Source of the DNA: an uncultured Verrucomicrobia subdivision 3 bacterium | GTDB lineage: Bacteria > Verrucomicrobiota > Verrucomicrobiia > Limisphaerales > DASXHY01 | Direction of reading: 5' to 3' | NCBI GenBank assembly: GCA_937890005.1 | Contig: CALBZA010000026.1 | Span: 12,617-76,616, forward strand | DNA: 64,000 nucleotides | Notes under the pieces: generated by a model | What the model was told of the DNA's origin: nothing | Databases searched by the model: none | Seen by the model: only the letters and a program-made list of their open reading frames with translations | Translations under genes and position numbers: made by a program | Part shown: piece after piece, positions 44,670 to 53,539 of the stretch | Layout of the letters: each line of letters opens with the position of its first letter | Position numbering within the stretch: position 1 is the stretch's first letter

Positions 44670-45608
44670 ATGGTGGAAGCCCGAAAACTCATTCCGCTGC
44701 TGCTGCTGGCAGCCGGAACTCTTCTCTGCTCCTGCGACCGCACTTCGCAGCCCAGCTCAGTCTCCGGCACGATTGAAGTCGATGAAGTTCGGGTCGCCTC
44801 CCGCTACGGCGGCCGCGTCAAAACACTTGCTGTTCAGGAAGGCGATTCGCTGAAACCGGGACAGCTCATTGCCACGCTCGATGCCGCGGAGCTGCGGGCT
44901 CGACGGGATCAAGCCGCTGCACAGCTTTCCGAACTCGAAGCCGGTCCGCGTCGCGAAGAAATCGCCGCCGCAAAAGCAGAATGGGAAGCACAGGCCGCCC
45001 AGTTGGAATTCGCACGCGCCAACGCCCGCCGCGCCGAGGAACTTTTTGCCGCAAAAACCATTTCCGTCACTGAACGCGATCAGGCGGTCACCCAGGCAAA
45101 TTCTCTTGAGAAGAATGTCGCCGCGGCAAAAAGCCGTTACGAACTGCTGCTCGCCGGAACGCGTCCGGAACAGATCGCGCAAGCCCGCGCCCTGCTCGCT
45201 CAATACGACGCTGAGTTGAGCGAAATGCAGATTGTCGCACCGACCAATTCCGTGTTGGAAATTCTGAGCGTCCGCGTCGGGGATGTGCTCGCGCCGAATC
45301 AACAGATTGCAACATTGCTGCTCCCGGATCACATCTGGGTTCGCGTCTTCGTGCCGGAACCCTGGCTCGGACACATCAAAGTCGGCGATTCAGTGAAAGT
45401 GCACGTCGATGCCTTCGCGGACCGTGAGTTTTCCGGCGTTGTGGAACAAATCGGCCGCCAGGCGGAATTCACGCCGCGAAACGTGCAAACGGTGGAGGAA
45501 CGCATCAAGCAAGTGTTCGGCGTAAAAGTCCGACTCGACAATTCCAGCAACGATCTCCGTGCCGGCATGTCAGCGGACGTGTCGTTTGAGCATTTGCGAT
45601 CCAATTGA
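44670..45608 (+). CDS. HlyD-family membrane fusion lipoprotein
   Basis: 312 residues. N-terminal lipoprotein-type signal (KLIPLLLLAAGTLLCSC; Cys22 the likely lipidation site). Biotinyl-lipoyl halves flank a long coiled coil: VASRYGGRVKTLAVQEGDSL, helices about 70-175, then QIVAPTNSVLEILSVRVGD, and a beta-barrel region WVRVFVPEPWLGHIKVGDSV. Same plan as YbhG/EmrA-type adaptors. With the ABC ATPase and ABC-2 permease downstream it forms a YbhGFSR-like exporter. Confidence 0.92.
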   Translation: MVEARKLIPLLLLAAGTLLCSCDRTSQPSSVSGTIEVDEVRVASRYGGRVKTLAVQEGDSLKPGQLIATLDAAELRARRDQAAAQLSELEAGPRREEIAAAKAEWEAQAAQLEFARANARRAEELFAAKTISVTERDQAVTQANSLEKNVAAAKSRYELLLAGTRPEQIAQARALLAQYDAELSEMQIVAPTNSVLEILSVRVGDVLAPNQQIATLLLPDHIWVRVFVPEPWLGHIKVGDSVKVHVDAFADREFSGVVEQIGRQAEFTPRNVQTVEERIKQVFGVKVRLDNSSNDLRAGMSADVSFEHLRSN

Positions 45609-45742
45609 ATGAGGAAGGACATGAACCATGACTTCTGACGACCGCCCGTTTTCCAACTCTGGGAATTCCGCGGCTCCTCGAGCCGCCGCCAGTGTCATAG
45701 CACCCACCCATCACAACCAATCGCGCTGACACCGATCTTTTC

Positions 45743-46678
45743 ATGCCCGCCGAACCGATGATCTCCTGCGAAAACCTGACCAAACGGTTTGGGCATTTCA
45801 CCGCGGTCGATCACGTGAGCCTGAACATTTCCAAAGGCTCGATCTTTGGATTTCTCGGGCCAAACGGGTCGGGAAAATCAACGATGATTCGAATGCTCTG
45901 CGGATTGCTGGAGCCGAGCGAGGGTTCGGCGCAAATCGGCGGATTCGATGTCGCAAAGGAACCGGCCGGGCTCAAGCGGTTGATCGGTTACATGTCGCAA
46001 AAGTTCTCGCTCTACGACGAACTGACCGTCCACGAAAACTTGCAATTCTACGGCAGACTCTATGGTTTGCATGGCAGCGCGCTCAACGGTCGGAAGGATG
46101 AACTCGTGGAGCTCACGCATCTCGAACCTTACATGAATCGCCGCGCTGCCCTGCTCTCCGGCGGCTGGCGTCAGCGTCTGGCCATGGCCTGTTCGCTTCT
46201 GCACAAACCCTCCGTTCTCTTCCTGGATGAACCCACGGCCGGCATCGATCCCGTCGCACGCCGTGAGCTCTGGGATCTGTTGTTTGAATTTTCAAGCCAC
46301 GGCATGACGCTGTTCGTCACAACGCATTACATGGATGAAGCCGAACGCTGCTCGCACGTCGGCTATATCCACATGTCGAAACTCGTCGTCTGCGGCGTGC
46401 CGGATGAACTCAAGTCAATGCCCGCCGTGACACCGCCCGGCACAAAGCGACTCGACATCACCTGCGAGCATGTGACCACAGGGCTTCAGGCGATGCGCCA
46501 TTTTCCAGGAGTGCGGACAGCAACCGTGTTCGGTCAGTCGATGCATCTTCTCGTGGATGAATCGATGTCCGAGCAATCGATTCGGACGGAACTCAATCGA
46601 GTCGGAATTCCACACGCAGACATTCGTCCGATCGGGCCGTCGTTGGAGGATGTGTTTGTGGCGTTGACCGCGAAATGA
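45743..46678 (+). CDS. ABC transporter ATP-binding protein (YbhF-like)
   Basis: 311 residues. Walker A GPNGSGKST, Q-loop YMSQKFSLYDELTV, signature LSGGWRQRLAMACSL, Walker B LFLDEPTAGIDP and H-loop VTTHYMDEAERC, then a C-terminal extension typical of ABC-2 exporters. One ATPase domain, where E. coli YbhF has two. Drives the permease encoded 70 bp downstream; the adaptor gene precedes it by 134 bp, a stretch in which I see no gene. Confidence 0.94.
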   Translation: MPAEPMISCENLTKRFGHFTAVDHVSLNISKGSIFGFLGPNGSGKSTMIRMLCGLLEPSEGSAQIGGFDVAKEPAGLKRLIGYMSQKFSLYDELTVHENLQFYGRLYGLHGSALNGRKDELVELTHLEPYMNRRAALLSGGWRQRLAMACSLLHKPSVLFLDEPTAGIDPVARRELWDLLFEFSSHGMTLFVTTHYMDEAERCSHVGYIHMSKLVVCGVPDELKSMPAVTPPGTKRLDITCEHVTTGLQAMRHFPGVRTATVFGQSMHLLVDESMSEQSIRTELNRVGIPHADIRPIGPSLEDVFVALTAK

Positions 46679-46728
46679 AAGTTTCAAATCCCAAATTCCA
46701 AGCTCCAAAGAAGTTTCAAGCTTCAAGG
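46679..46728. repeat. Imperfect 7-bp-period array between ABC genes
   Basis: Starting right after the ATPase stop: AAGTTTC, AAATCCC, AAATTCC, AAGCTCC, then AAAG, then AAGTTTC, AAGCTTC, AAGG. Each heptamer begins AAR and ends in C. It fills nearly the whole gap between the ATPase and permease genes and is not protein-coding. Confidence 0.6.
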
Positions 46729-46748
46729 ATCAATGTTGCTGCCTTCCC

Positions 46749-47870
46749 ATGAACTCTCCCTTCCGCGGTTTCACCGCCATCCTCTACAAGGAATTCATCG
46801 TGGTGCTCCGCGATCCGGCGACATTGTTCTTCATGTTCTTTCCGCCGCTCATCCAGATGATCGCATTCGGTTTCGCCCTGGACATGGACGTGCGGAACCT
46901 GCCGATGTTCGTGCTGGATGAGGATCGCACGTTGGAAAGCCGCGAAATCGTGAAACGCATGGTGAACACCCAGACGTTCAAATTCGCCGGCGACGTCGGG
47001 AGCATCGACGAGCTGGCTCTTTTGATGCGGCAGGGAAAGGCTTCGGTCGGTCTTCAGATTCCACCCGGTTTCACGCGCGACATCACCGCGGGAAGACCGG
47101 CGCGCGTGCAGCTGATCATCGACGGCTCCAATTCAACGATTGCCTCGTCCGCGTTGAACACGTCGCTCGGAGTCGCCTTTCGTGAATCGATTCTTCAACT
47201 GCTTCCCTCAGCCGGCCGCCGCGAAATGCCGGTGGAGGTTCGTCCGCAAATTCTCTACAACCCGGCGATGCGCAGTCCGAATTTCTTCGTGCCGGGCGTG
47301 ATCGGGCTGGTGCTTCAGATTGCAACGGTGTTTGCCACATCGATGTCGCTGGTGCGCGAACGCGAACGCGGCACGATTGAACAACTCCTCGTGAGTCCGC
47401 TTTCCCGCTGGGGTTTGATGCTCGGAAAACTCACGCCCTACCTGCTGATCAGCATGATGATGTCCGCAGGCCTGTTCGCCATCATGCGCTGGGTGTTCAA
47501 CGTGCCGATTGCCGGACCGGTCACGGCGCTGATGCTGGCGTCGTTCCTCTACATTTTCGCACTGCTCAGTCTGGGACTTCTGATCTCCACCCGAGCGCAG
47601 AACCAGATGCAGGCGCTGCAAATTTCAATGATGTTCCTTCTGCCGTCCGTGTTCTTCTCGGGCTTCATTTTTCCGCGTGCGACAATGCCGTGGATTTTTC
47701 AGGCACTCGGGGCGTGTTTGCCGGCAACGTATTTCATCGAACTGATGCGGGCGATCATTCTGCGCGGTGCCAGCGTGATCGAGTTCTGGCCGCATCTGGC
47801 CATTCTGGCGGGAATGGGCGCGGCTTTGTTCACGCTCTGCGCGCTGCGATTCAAGCAGAAGATTGCGTGA
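46749..47870 (+). CDS. ABC-2 type permease (YbhR/YbhS-like)
   Basis: 373 residues. N-terminal helix and large extracytoplasmic domain (FMFFPPLIQMIAFGFAL, MFVLDEDRTLESREIV), then five membrane helices in the C-terminal half (GVIGLVLQIATVFATSMSLV, then RERERGTIEQLLVSPL, a hallmark of the ABC-2 family, and LLPSVFFSGFIFPRATMPW). Exports drugs or other small molecules, perhaps through the TolC-like protein at 27044. Only one permease gene is present, so it would act as a homodimer. Confidence 0.93.
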   Translation: MNSPFRGFTAILYKEFIVVLRDPATLFFMFFPPLIQMIAFGFALDMDVRNLPMFVLDEDRTLESREIVKRMVNTQTFKFAGDVGSIDELALLMRQGKASVGLQIPPGFTRDITAGRPARVQLIIDGSNSTIASSALNTSLGVAFRESILQLLPSAGRREMPVEVRPQILYNPAMRSPNFFVPGVIGLVLQIATVFATSMSLVRERERGTIEQLLVSPLSRWGLMLGKLTPYLLISMMMSAGLFAIMRWVFNVPIAGPVTALMLASFLYIFALLSLGLLISTRAQNQMQALQISMMFLLPSVFFSGFIFPRATMPWIFQALGACLPATYFIELMRAIILRGASVIEFWPHLAILAGMGAALFTLCALRFKQKIA

Positions 47871-47889
47871 AGATTTTTCCAAAAAGCTC

Positions 47890-47963
47890 GAAGGACGCGA
47901 AGGCTTTTAAGAGGTTTAAACAGGAAAACCCTCAGAAATTCCTTGGCATCCTTCACGTCCTTC
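47890..47963. repeat. Imperfect inverted repeat with 9-bp motif
   Basis: GAAGGACGCGAAGG (47890-47903) and CCTTCACGTCCTTC (47950-47963) are complementary at 13 of 14 positions. Each arm holds the motif GAAGGACGC or its complement repeated with a 9-bp step. It lies in the 120-bp gap between the permease and the ndh-like gene. A long loop and no T-run make a terminator unlikely. Confidence 0.55.
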
Positions 47964-47991
47964 GCGTGAGGTCAAACAGAAAGCGTGTGAT

Positions 47992-49359
47992 TTACCACGG
48001 CGCCACGGCTTTCTTTCCTGCAGGCTGTTCTGATTCCGGTTTCGGATCGGATCGCATCTGCGGTACGTTTTCCCTGTCTTCGCCGGCATCCTCCGGCGGC
48101 ATGTAAGTGATCAGCCGCGCGCTCCGCTTGTAGGAGAAATAAGAGTACGCCCATTGGAACAACACCGAGAGCTTGTTGCGAAAACCGATGATGAAAATCA
48201 AATGCACGAACAGCCACGCAAGCCAGGCCAGCCAGCCGGAGAACTTGAACCGTCCGATCCACGCCACCGCAGCGGTGCGGCCGATTGTCGCCATGGTTCC
48301 CTTGTCCCAGTAACGGAACGGAGGCCGCGGCGAACGTCCGACCCCGAGATCGATCTCGTCCTTGATCAATCGCGCCACATAACGTCCCATTTGCATCGCC
48401 GCCGGAGAAACGCCCGGAACCGGCTTTCCTTCTTCGTCCATCACAGAGGCCAGGTCGCCGATTGCAAACACTTCCGGATGTCCCGGCAGACTGAGATCCG
48501 GATTCACCTTCACGCGCCCCGCTTTGTCGAGCGGCACATTCAGTTTTTTCGTAAGCGGATTCGCTGCTACGCCGGCAGCCCAGATGATGTTTCCCGCGCG
48601 GATGATTTCGCCGTTGTCGAGCTCCACTTCGCCTTCGCGAAGATTTTTCACCCGCGTCGAGGTTCGCACGATCACTCCGAGTTCCTTCAACTGGCGAGTC
48701 GCGCTTTCCTGCAGGTCAGGCGGCAGATGCGACAGAACCCGCGGTGATCCCTCAATGAGAATGATGCGGGCGTGCGACGGATCGATCCGGCGAAAATCTT
48801 TTGCAAGGACCGTGCGCGACAACTCCGCAAAAGCGCCTGCGAGCTCCACACCGGTCGGACCGCCACCGATCACCACAATGGTCATAAGCCGTTCGTCGTC
48901 GGCTTTGTCGCGCGTGGTTTCGGCCTGTTCGAACGCGAGCAGAACGCGGCTTCGGATGCGGAGCGCATCGTCGAGACACTTCAAGCCCGGCGCAAATTTC
49001 TCCCATTCAGGATGCCCGAAGTAGCCGGTCTGGCTGCCCAGCGCGATCACCAGGTAGTCGTAGTCGAGAATGCCCGTTTCCAGAAAGACCTTCTTGTTCG
49101 CGAGATCGAAATCCACAACCTTGTCGAACAGCACGGTGATGTCGCGCCGGTCGGAGAAAATGGCGCGCACCGGCTGGGCGACATCGGGCGCCGAAAGCCC
49201 CGACGTGGCGACCTGATACAACAACGGCTGGAAAAGATGATGATTGGTGCGATCGACGAGAGTGATGCGAGCGTTTGGATGACGGAAGCGCTTACAGAAA
49301 TCGAGCCCGCCGAACCCTGCGCCAAGAACGACCACATGAACTGGTTTCCGCTCCGACAT
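47992..49359 (-). CDS. ndh: Type II NADH dehydrogenase (NDH-2)
   Basis: 455 residues from ATG 49359. FAD-binding GAGFGGLDFCKRF near the N-terminus, the TNHHLFQPLLYQVATSGLS segment typical of NDH-2, NAD(P)H-binding VVIGGGPTGVELAGAFAEL, FAIGDLASV and AAMQMGRYVARLI. C-terminal hydrophobic/aromatic segment (WLAWLAWLFVHLIFIIGFRNK) for membrane attachment. Oxidises NADH and reduces quinone without pumping protons, feeding the respiratory chain. Single gene. Confidence 0.93.
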   Translation of the reverse strand: MSERKPVHVVVLGAGFGGLDFCKRFRHPNARITLVDRTNHHLFQPLLYQVATSGLSAPDVAQPVRAIFSDRRDITVLFDKVVDFDLANKKVFLETGILDYDYLVIALGSQTGYFGHPEWEKFAPGLKCLDDALRIRSRVLLAFEQAETTRDKADDERLMTIVVIGGGPTGVELAGAFAELSRTVLAKDFRRIDPSHARIILIEGSPRVLSHLPPDLQESATRQLKELGVIVRTSTRVKNLREGEVELDNGEIIRAGNIIWAAGVAANPLTKKLNVPLDKAGRVKVNPDLSLPGHPEVFAIGDLASVMDEEGKPVPGVSPAAMQMGRYVARLIKDEIDLGVGRSPRPPFRYWDKGTMATIGRTAAVAWIGRFKFSGWLAWLAWLFVHLIFIIGFRNKLSVLFQWAYSYFSYKRSARLITYMPPEDAGEDRENVPQMRSDPKPESEQPAGKKAVAPW

Positions 49360-49446
49360 GGCCACAATCTGTTGTAAGTCTCCCTTTTTCGCAAATGGGC
49401 AGAACCCGCGACCCAGCCCGCACAAACGCGTCGCGATCGCGATTCC

Positions 49447-50688
49447 TTGTTTCTCTTGAGAGCTGCCGCTTCAAACTCCCGTCTCCGGCTTCGCGTCTCT
49501 CCCGCCGCGGAATCGCATCTGCGATCCGGTCATCCGTGGCTTTTTGCCGACAGCATCCGCGAACAGAACCGTGAAGGTCATGCCGGCGAACTCGGAGTCA
49601 TTTACGACCGGCAGGACCGATTTCTTGCAGTCGGTCTTTACGATCCGACATCACCCATCCGGCTGCGCGTGTTGCATGCAGGCAAACCGCAAACGATCGA
49701 CCACGCCTGGTGGGAACAGCGTTTCAGACAATCGATCGATCGACGCCGCGGACTCTTTGACGAGCGAACGAACGGCTATCGTTTGATCAATGGCGAAAGC
49801 GACGGCTGGCCGGGGCTGGTGCTGGATCGCTACGACGAAACGCTTGTTCTGAAAATTTACACGGCAATCTGGCTGCGGCGGCTTGATGACGTTGTCGCGT
49901 TGATCAAACACGAGCTGAATCCCGAACGAATTGTTCTGCGCTGGAGCCGAAATATCTCGGTCGAAGTGAAAGCGGCCATGCGTTTCGATTCCTCGGATTT
50001 CCAAATTCTTCATGGCTCCGAGTGCGATGGCAGCGTGGTCTTCAAAGAAAACGGGTTGCTCTTCGAAGCCGATGTGTTGCGAGGACAGAAAACCGGTTTC
50101 TTTCTCGACCAACGCGAAAACCGCAGGCGAGTTGGAGAGCTTGCGAACGGACGCACCGTTTTGAACGCATTCAGTTTTTCGGGTGGATTTTCGCTTTACG
50201 CAGCGCGCGGCGGAGCGATGTCAGTCACCGATCTCGACATCAGCGCCCACGCGTTGAAAAGCGCGGAGCGGAACTTTAAACTGAACGCAGCCGATCCGAA
50301 TGCGAGCCGCTGCCGGCATGAGTGTGTTCAAGCCGATACATTCGAGTGGCTGCAACAGAATACGAAACGGAAGTTCGACCTGATCATTCTCGATCCGCCG
50401 TCGTTTGCAAAACGCGAGGCGGACCGCATCGGAGCCATTCGCGCTTACGAGAAGCTTGCGTTGCTCGGAATGGAACATTTGAAACGCGGCGGCATCCTGC
50501 TCTGCTGCTCCTGCTCGGCGCATGTCACCGCGCAGGAATTTTTCTCAGCGATTCGATCCGCGGCGAGAAGGTCAGGACTGCGCTTCGAAGAAATGGAGAC
50601 GACCCTGCACGCGCCGGATCATCACGCGACGTTCAAGGAAGCCGAGTATCTGAAGGGAATTTATCTCCGGTGCAGTCACGCTGGCTGA
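49447..50688 (+). CDS. rlmI: RlmI/RlmK-like rRNA large subunit methyltransferase
   Basis: 413 residues, TTG 49447 start provisional. N-terminal PUA-like domain (RLRVSPAAESHLRSGHPWLFADSI), then a central EEHEE domain (NGESDGWPGLVLDRYDETLV), and a SAM-binding Rossmann domain: GQKTGFFLDQRENRR, LNAFSFSGGFSLYAARGGA, VTDLDISAHALK and the DPPSFAK catalytic motif. Family members methylate a cytosine of 23S rRNA. Single gene, diverging from ndh. Confidence 0.88.
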   Translation: MFLLRAAASNSRLRLRVSPAAESHLRSGHPWLFADSIREQNREGHAGELGVIYDRQDRFLAVGLYDPTSPIRLRVLHAGKPQTIDHAWWEQRFRQSIDRRRGLFDERTNGYRLINGESDGWPGLVLDRYDETLVLKIYTAIWLRRLDDVVALIKHELNPERIVLRWSRNISVEVKAAMRFDSSDFQILHGSECDGSVVFKENGLLFEADVLRGQKTGFFLDQRENRRRVGELANGRTVLNAFSFSGGFSLYAARGGAMSVTDLDISAHALKSAERNFKLNAADPNASRCRHECVQADTFEWLQQNTKRKFDLIILDPPSFAKREADRIGAIRAYEKLALLGMEHLKRGGILLCCSCSAHVTAQEFFSAIRSAARRSGLRFEEMETTLHAPDHHATFKEAEYLKGIYLRCSHAG

Positions 50689-50867
50689 CAAAAACCGGCG
50701 ACTGTCAGAAGTGAACCCGGATGCCGGCAGCCGTTACGAAGTCGAGATGTAGGAAACGAAACTGTTCCGACCGGACGTGTTTTCAAAGGCTCCGACCATC
50801 CCCTCATTGAAGCTGAAATCTGACCCGGCTTGAAATTTCCCGCCGCAGCCGTCACGCTTCGCCGTTC

Positions 50868-52871
50868 ATGAATCGCGTCCGTCTTCTTTCAGACCAGGTC
50901 GCCAACCAGATCGCCGCCGGCGAAGTGGTTGAGCGCCCCGCCAGTGTGGTCAAGGAACTGGTCGAGAACTCGCTCGATGCCAAAGCCAGTCGAATCGCAG
51001 TCGAAATCCAGGCCGGTGGACGCAGCCTGATACGCGTCATCGACGACGGTGTCGGAATGAGCCGCGACGATGCGCTGCTCTGCCTCGAACGCCATGCCAC
51101 CAGCAAGATTCAGCGTGCGGAGGATCTCGCCGCAATTTCCACCATGGGTTTCCGGGGCGAAGCGTTGCCCAGCATCGCCAGCGTGAGCCGGTTCACGCTT
51201 ACAACCCGCGAACGCGACGGCGATTCGCCCGAAGGCACGCAGGTCATCATCAACGGCGGCAAAATCGCCGAAGTCCGCGCCGCCGGAACCGCCACAGGCA
51301 CAACCATCGAAGTCCGCCAGCTGTTCTTCAATCTTCCGGCGCGAAGGAAATTTCTTCGAACCGAAGAAACCGAGGCGGCGCACATTCAGCACTACCTGAC
51401 GCTCGCGGCACTTGCGTTTCCCGAAGTGGCCTTCACCTTTGTGAAAGACACCCGGCTGGTGTGGCAATTGCCCGCGGCGAAGTCCGGCGAATCCGTTTCC
51501 GAACGCCTCGGCGGCCTGCGCGAACGACTCGGCGCGCTGTGGGGCACCGATCAAAACCTGCTCGCAGTCGATTTCGCAACCGATCTCTCCGAAATCGCAG
51601 ACGAAACAGAATCGCTCGACATGCTGCACGATCAGGCGCCACGCACGTCGCGTTTTCGGCTGTGGGGATTCATCGGCGCGCCCGGCGTATCGCGCTCAAC
51701 CCGCGAAGACCAGCATCTGTTTGTGAACCGTCGCCCGGTGGAAAACCGCGGACTCAATTTCGCCCTGCTCGAGGGTTATCACACCGCGTTGATGAAAGGG
51801 CGTTACCCGGTCTGCTGTCTTTTTCTCGAAATCAATCCCGCGGCTGTGGACGTGAACATTCACCCCGCAAAACGCGAGGTGAAGTTTCATCGAGAAGCCG
51901 ACGTCCGCCGACTCGTGGCCAAAGCTGTTCGGGATACGCTGCTGAAATATCATTCCGGATCGGCAGCAACACAGAATGCGCCAACAGTCTCTCCTCCTCA
52001 GAGTTCGCATCCCTCATCAGCGCCTGTTGCATCGGTTCCCGACCGGCAGACAGCATTGCCGGCCTTTTCCGCCCCGCCCGTTCCTGATCCCCGGTCGCAG
52101 CAACCCGCATTGCAGATGGGCTTCGGAAATCCCAGCGTGGCAAAACCCGAAAACACATCCCTGCCTTCCCTTTCCACTCCGACGCAATCGCCAACGGAGA
52201 GAGCATTTCCGTCCGAAACCGTTCCAGCTCCCAATAATCCGCAATCCGCAATCCCTAATCCGCAATCGCCCCGCCTTCCCCTCCTGAGCGTCCCGCTCCG
52301 GATCGTCGGCGTTGTTGGAAAACTTTATGTCGTGCTGGAGTCAGATCGCGGACTGGTTCTGCTCGACCAGCACGCTGCGCACGAACGGATTCTGTTTGAA
52401 CAGATGTTGAACCGGCTCGAACTGAAGCAGCAGGCGGATTCGCAAAAACTCCTTTTGCCCGAAACGGTGGAGCTGTCGGTTCGCGACGCGGGGTTCATCC
52501 GCGATCATCTGCCGGTTCTCACGCGGCTCGGTGTCGGCCTGAGTGAATTCGGTGAGAGAACATTTCTTTTGGACGCACTGCCGCCCTTCGTGAAGGCCTC
52601 GAATCCGCGGCAGTTCGTTCTCGAACTCGTGGACGAACTGAAGGCGGCCGGGCAGGAAGTGAATTCGCTTCGGTTGGGCGAACATGTCGTCGCCAAAACC
52701 GTCTGCCGCCACGCTGTGAAAGCCAACGATCCGCTCGCGGGACCGGAACTGGAAAATCTCGTCCGCGACCTGCGGCAGTGCGCGATGCCTTACACCTGTC
52801 CGCACGGCCGGCCGACGTTGATCGAGATGAACTTTCGGGAGCTGGAAAAAAAATTCGGCCGTTCCCAATGA
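50868..52871 (+). CDS. mutL: DNA mismatch repair protein MutL
   Basis: 667 residues. GHKL ATPase domain: QVANQIAAGEVVERPASVVKE..., NSLDA, DDGVGM, GFRGEALPSIASVS, then ARRKFLR and VNRRPVENR. A Pro/Ser-rich linker about 365-465 contains a 7-bp DNA repeat. C-terminal dimerisation/endonuclease domain with DQHAAHERILFEQ and a CPHGRP motif, indicating the endonuclease-active type of MutL found in bacteria without MutH. No mutS neighbour in this window. Region 50689-50867 upstream shows nothing I can support. Confidence 0.97.
   Translation: MNRVRLLSDQVANQIAAGEVVERPASVVKELVENSLDAKASRIAVEIQAGGRSLIRVIDDGVGMSRDDALLCLERHATSKIQRAEDLAAISTMGFRGEALPSIASVSRFTLTTRERDGDSPEGTQVIINGGKIAEVRAAGTATGTTIEVRQLFFNLPARRKFLRTEETEAAHIQHYLTLAALAFPEVAFTFVKDTRLVWQLPAAKSGESVSERLGGLRERLGALWGTDQNLLAVDFATDLSEIADETESLDMLHDQAPRTSRFRLWGFIGAPGVSRSTREDQHLFVNRRPVENRGLNFALLEGYHTALMKGRYPVCCLFLEINPAAVDVNIHPAKREVKFHREADVRRLVAKAVRDTLLKYHSGSAATQNAPTVSPPQSSHPSSAPVASVPDRQTALPAFSAPPVPDPRSQQPALQMGFGNPSVAKPENTSLPSLSTPTQSPTERAFPSETVPAPNNPQSAIPNPQSPRLPLLSVPLRIVGVVGKLYVVLESDRGLVLLDQHAAHERILFEQMLNRLELKQQADSQKLLLPETVELSVRDAGFIRDHLPVLTRLGVGLSEFGERTFLLDALPPFVKASNPRQFVLELVDELKAAGQEVNSLRLGEHVVAKTVCRHAVKANDPLAGPELENLVRDLRQCAMPYTCPHGRPTLIEMNFRELEKKFGRSQ
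52236..52267. repeat. Heptamer array inside the mutL linker
   Basis: AATCCGC, AATCCGC, AATCCCT, AATCCGC, AATC: four and a half 7-bp units in the coding sequence of the MutL linker, translated as NNPQSAIPNPQS-type peptide. Since 7 is not a multiple of 3, each 21 bp gives seven residues. Confidence 0.8.
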
Positions 52872-52883
52872 TGGAAACGGCCG
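52846..52883 (-). terminator. Minus-strand terminator overlapping the mutL 3' end
   Basis: On the minus strand a GC-rich hairpin, CGGCCGTTTCC (52883-52873) pairing with GGAACGGCCG (52865-52856) with one bulged base, is followed by AA and eight T (52853-52846). Terminates the DUF3185/DUF1328 transcript. Its plus-strand sequence encodes the last residues of MutL. Confidence 0.7.
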
Positions 52884-52935
52884 TGATCACCGCCAGACCA
52901 GCAAGCTGGCGTTGCGGCGATGCGGGTCCCAAAAG

Positions 52936-53100
52936 CTAGACCCGCGGACGTCTCCCGGTAAGCAGGGAGACGAGAAACAGCACGAGGAACACCACGAACA
53001 TGATCTTGGCGATCGTCGCGGCGACTCCTGCGATGGCGAAGAAGCCGAGAGCTCCGGCAATCAACGCAACAATCAGGAACAGTAGTGCATAGTTCAACAT
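52936..53100 (-). CDS. DUF1328-family small membrane protein (YtjA-like)
   Basis: 54 residues: MLNYALLFLIVALIAGALGF, then FAIAGVAATIAKI and a second hydrophobic helix ending LTGRRPRV. Pattern and size match the DUF1328/YtjA family, two-helix membrane peptides of unknown function. A strong ribosome-binding site (GGAGG, 5 bp spacing) precedes the ATG at 53100. It is encoded 12 bp after the DUF3185 gene and followed by a terminator. Confidence 0.9.
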   Translation of the reverse strand: MLNYALLFLIVALIAGALGFFAIAGVAATIAKIMFVVFLVLFLVSLLTGRRPRV

Positions 53101-53112
53101 AGTTACCTCCGG

Positions 53113-53313
53113 TTATCTGGCTGTCCGCAGCGTTCCAACCAGGCCAAGCACCGACAGAATCGCACCGCCCACCATCATCCACACGGCTTTGTCCGTGGGT
53201 GATCCGGTGAAGAAGCGCGATACGTCCGAACTGAACGAATCAGAAGCGCTGAATCCGAAGATGAGGAGAAGAATCCCCCCGACGAGGAATGCGACTGATA
53301 GTGCTTTGTTCAT
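53113..53313 (-). CDS. DUF3185-family small membrane protein
   Basis: 66 residues with two membrane helices (ALSVAFLVGGILLLIFGF; AVWMMVGGAILSVLGLVGTL) and the conserved middle segment SASDSFSSDVSRFFTGSPTD, the signature of DUF3185. Together with the DUF1328 gene it forms a two-gene unit; such proteins are often linked to general stress, which here is inference. Confidence 0.9.
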   Translation of the reverse strand: MNKALSVAFLVGGILLLIFGFSASDSFSSDVSRFFTGSPTDKAVWMMVGGAILSVLGLVGTLRTAR

Positions 53314-53463
53314 AGCTGGCCAAGGTTGCTGGCTGAGAGTGCAGCCAATGTTTCTGTTCTTTCTGACCAGACTCTAGGATTGAACCGCGGCGAAAGCTAT
53401 GTGGGTGATGTGCCCAACGCGGGCGGGGTGTTTTTCCGAAGGTGCGAGGCACGGGACGTCAGG

Positions 53464-53533
53464 CGAGAGGAGTGAAGAAAGGAGAAAGGAGTTCTGCGCA
53501 CGCATCACGCATCACGTTTCACGCATCACGTTT
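53464..53533. repeat. Ten-unit 7-bp-phased region
   Basis: Heptamers in register: CGAGAGG, AGTGAAG, AAAGGAG, AAAGGAG, TTCTGCG, CACGCAT, CACGCAT, CACGTTT, CACGCAT, CACGTTT. The last five form a clear CACGYWT array (53499-53533). It lies in the 226-bp gap between the DUF3185 gene and the exonuclease-like gene; nothing else was seen there. Confidence 0.7.
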
Positions 53534-53539
53534 TCCCCC

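Noticed and set aside
53499..53533. Possible CRISPR array
   Set aside because: Units are 7 bp with no spacers and there are no cas genes; it is a short tandem repeat.
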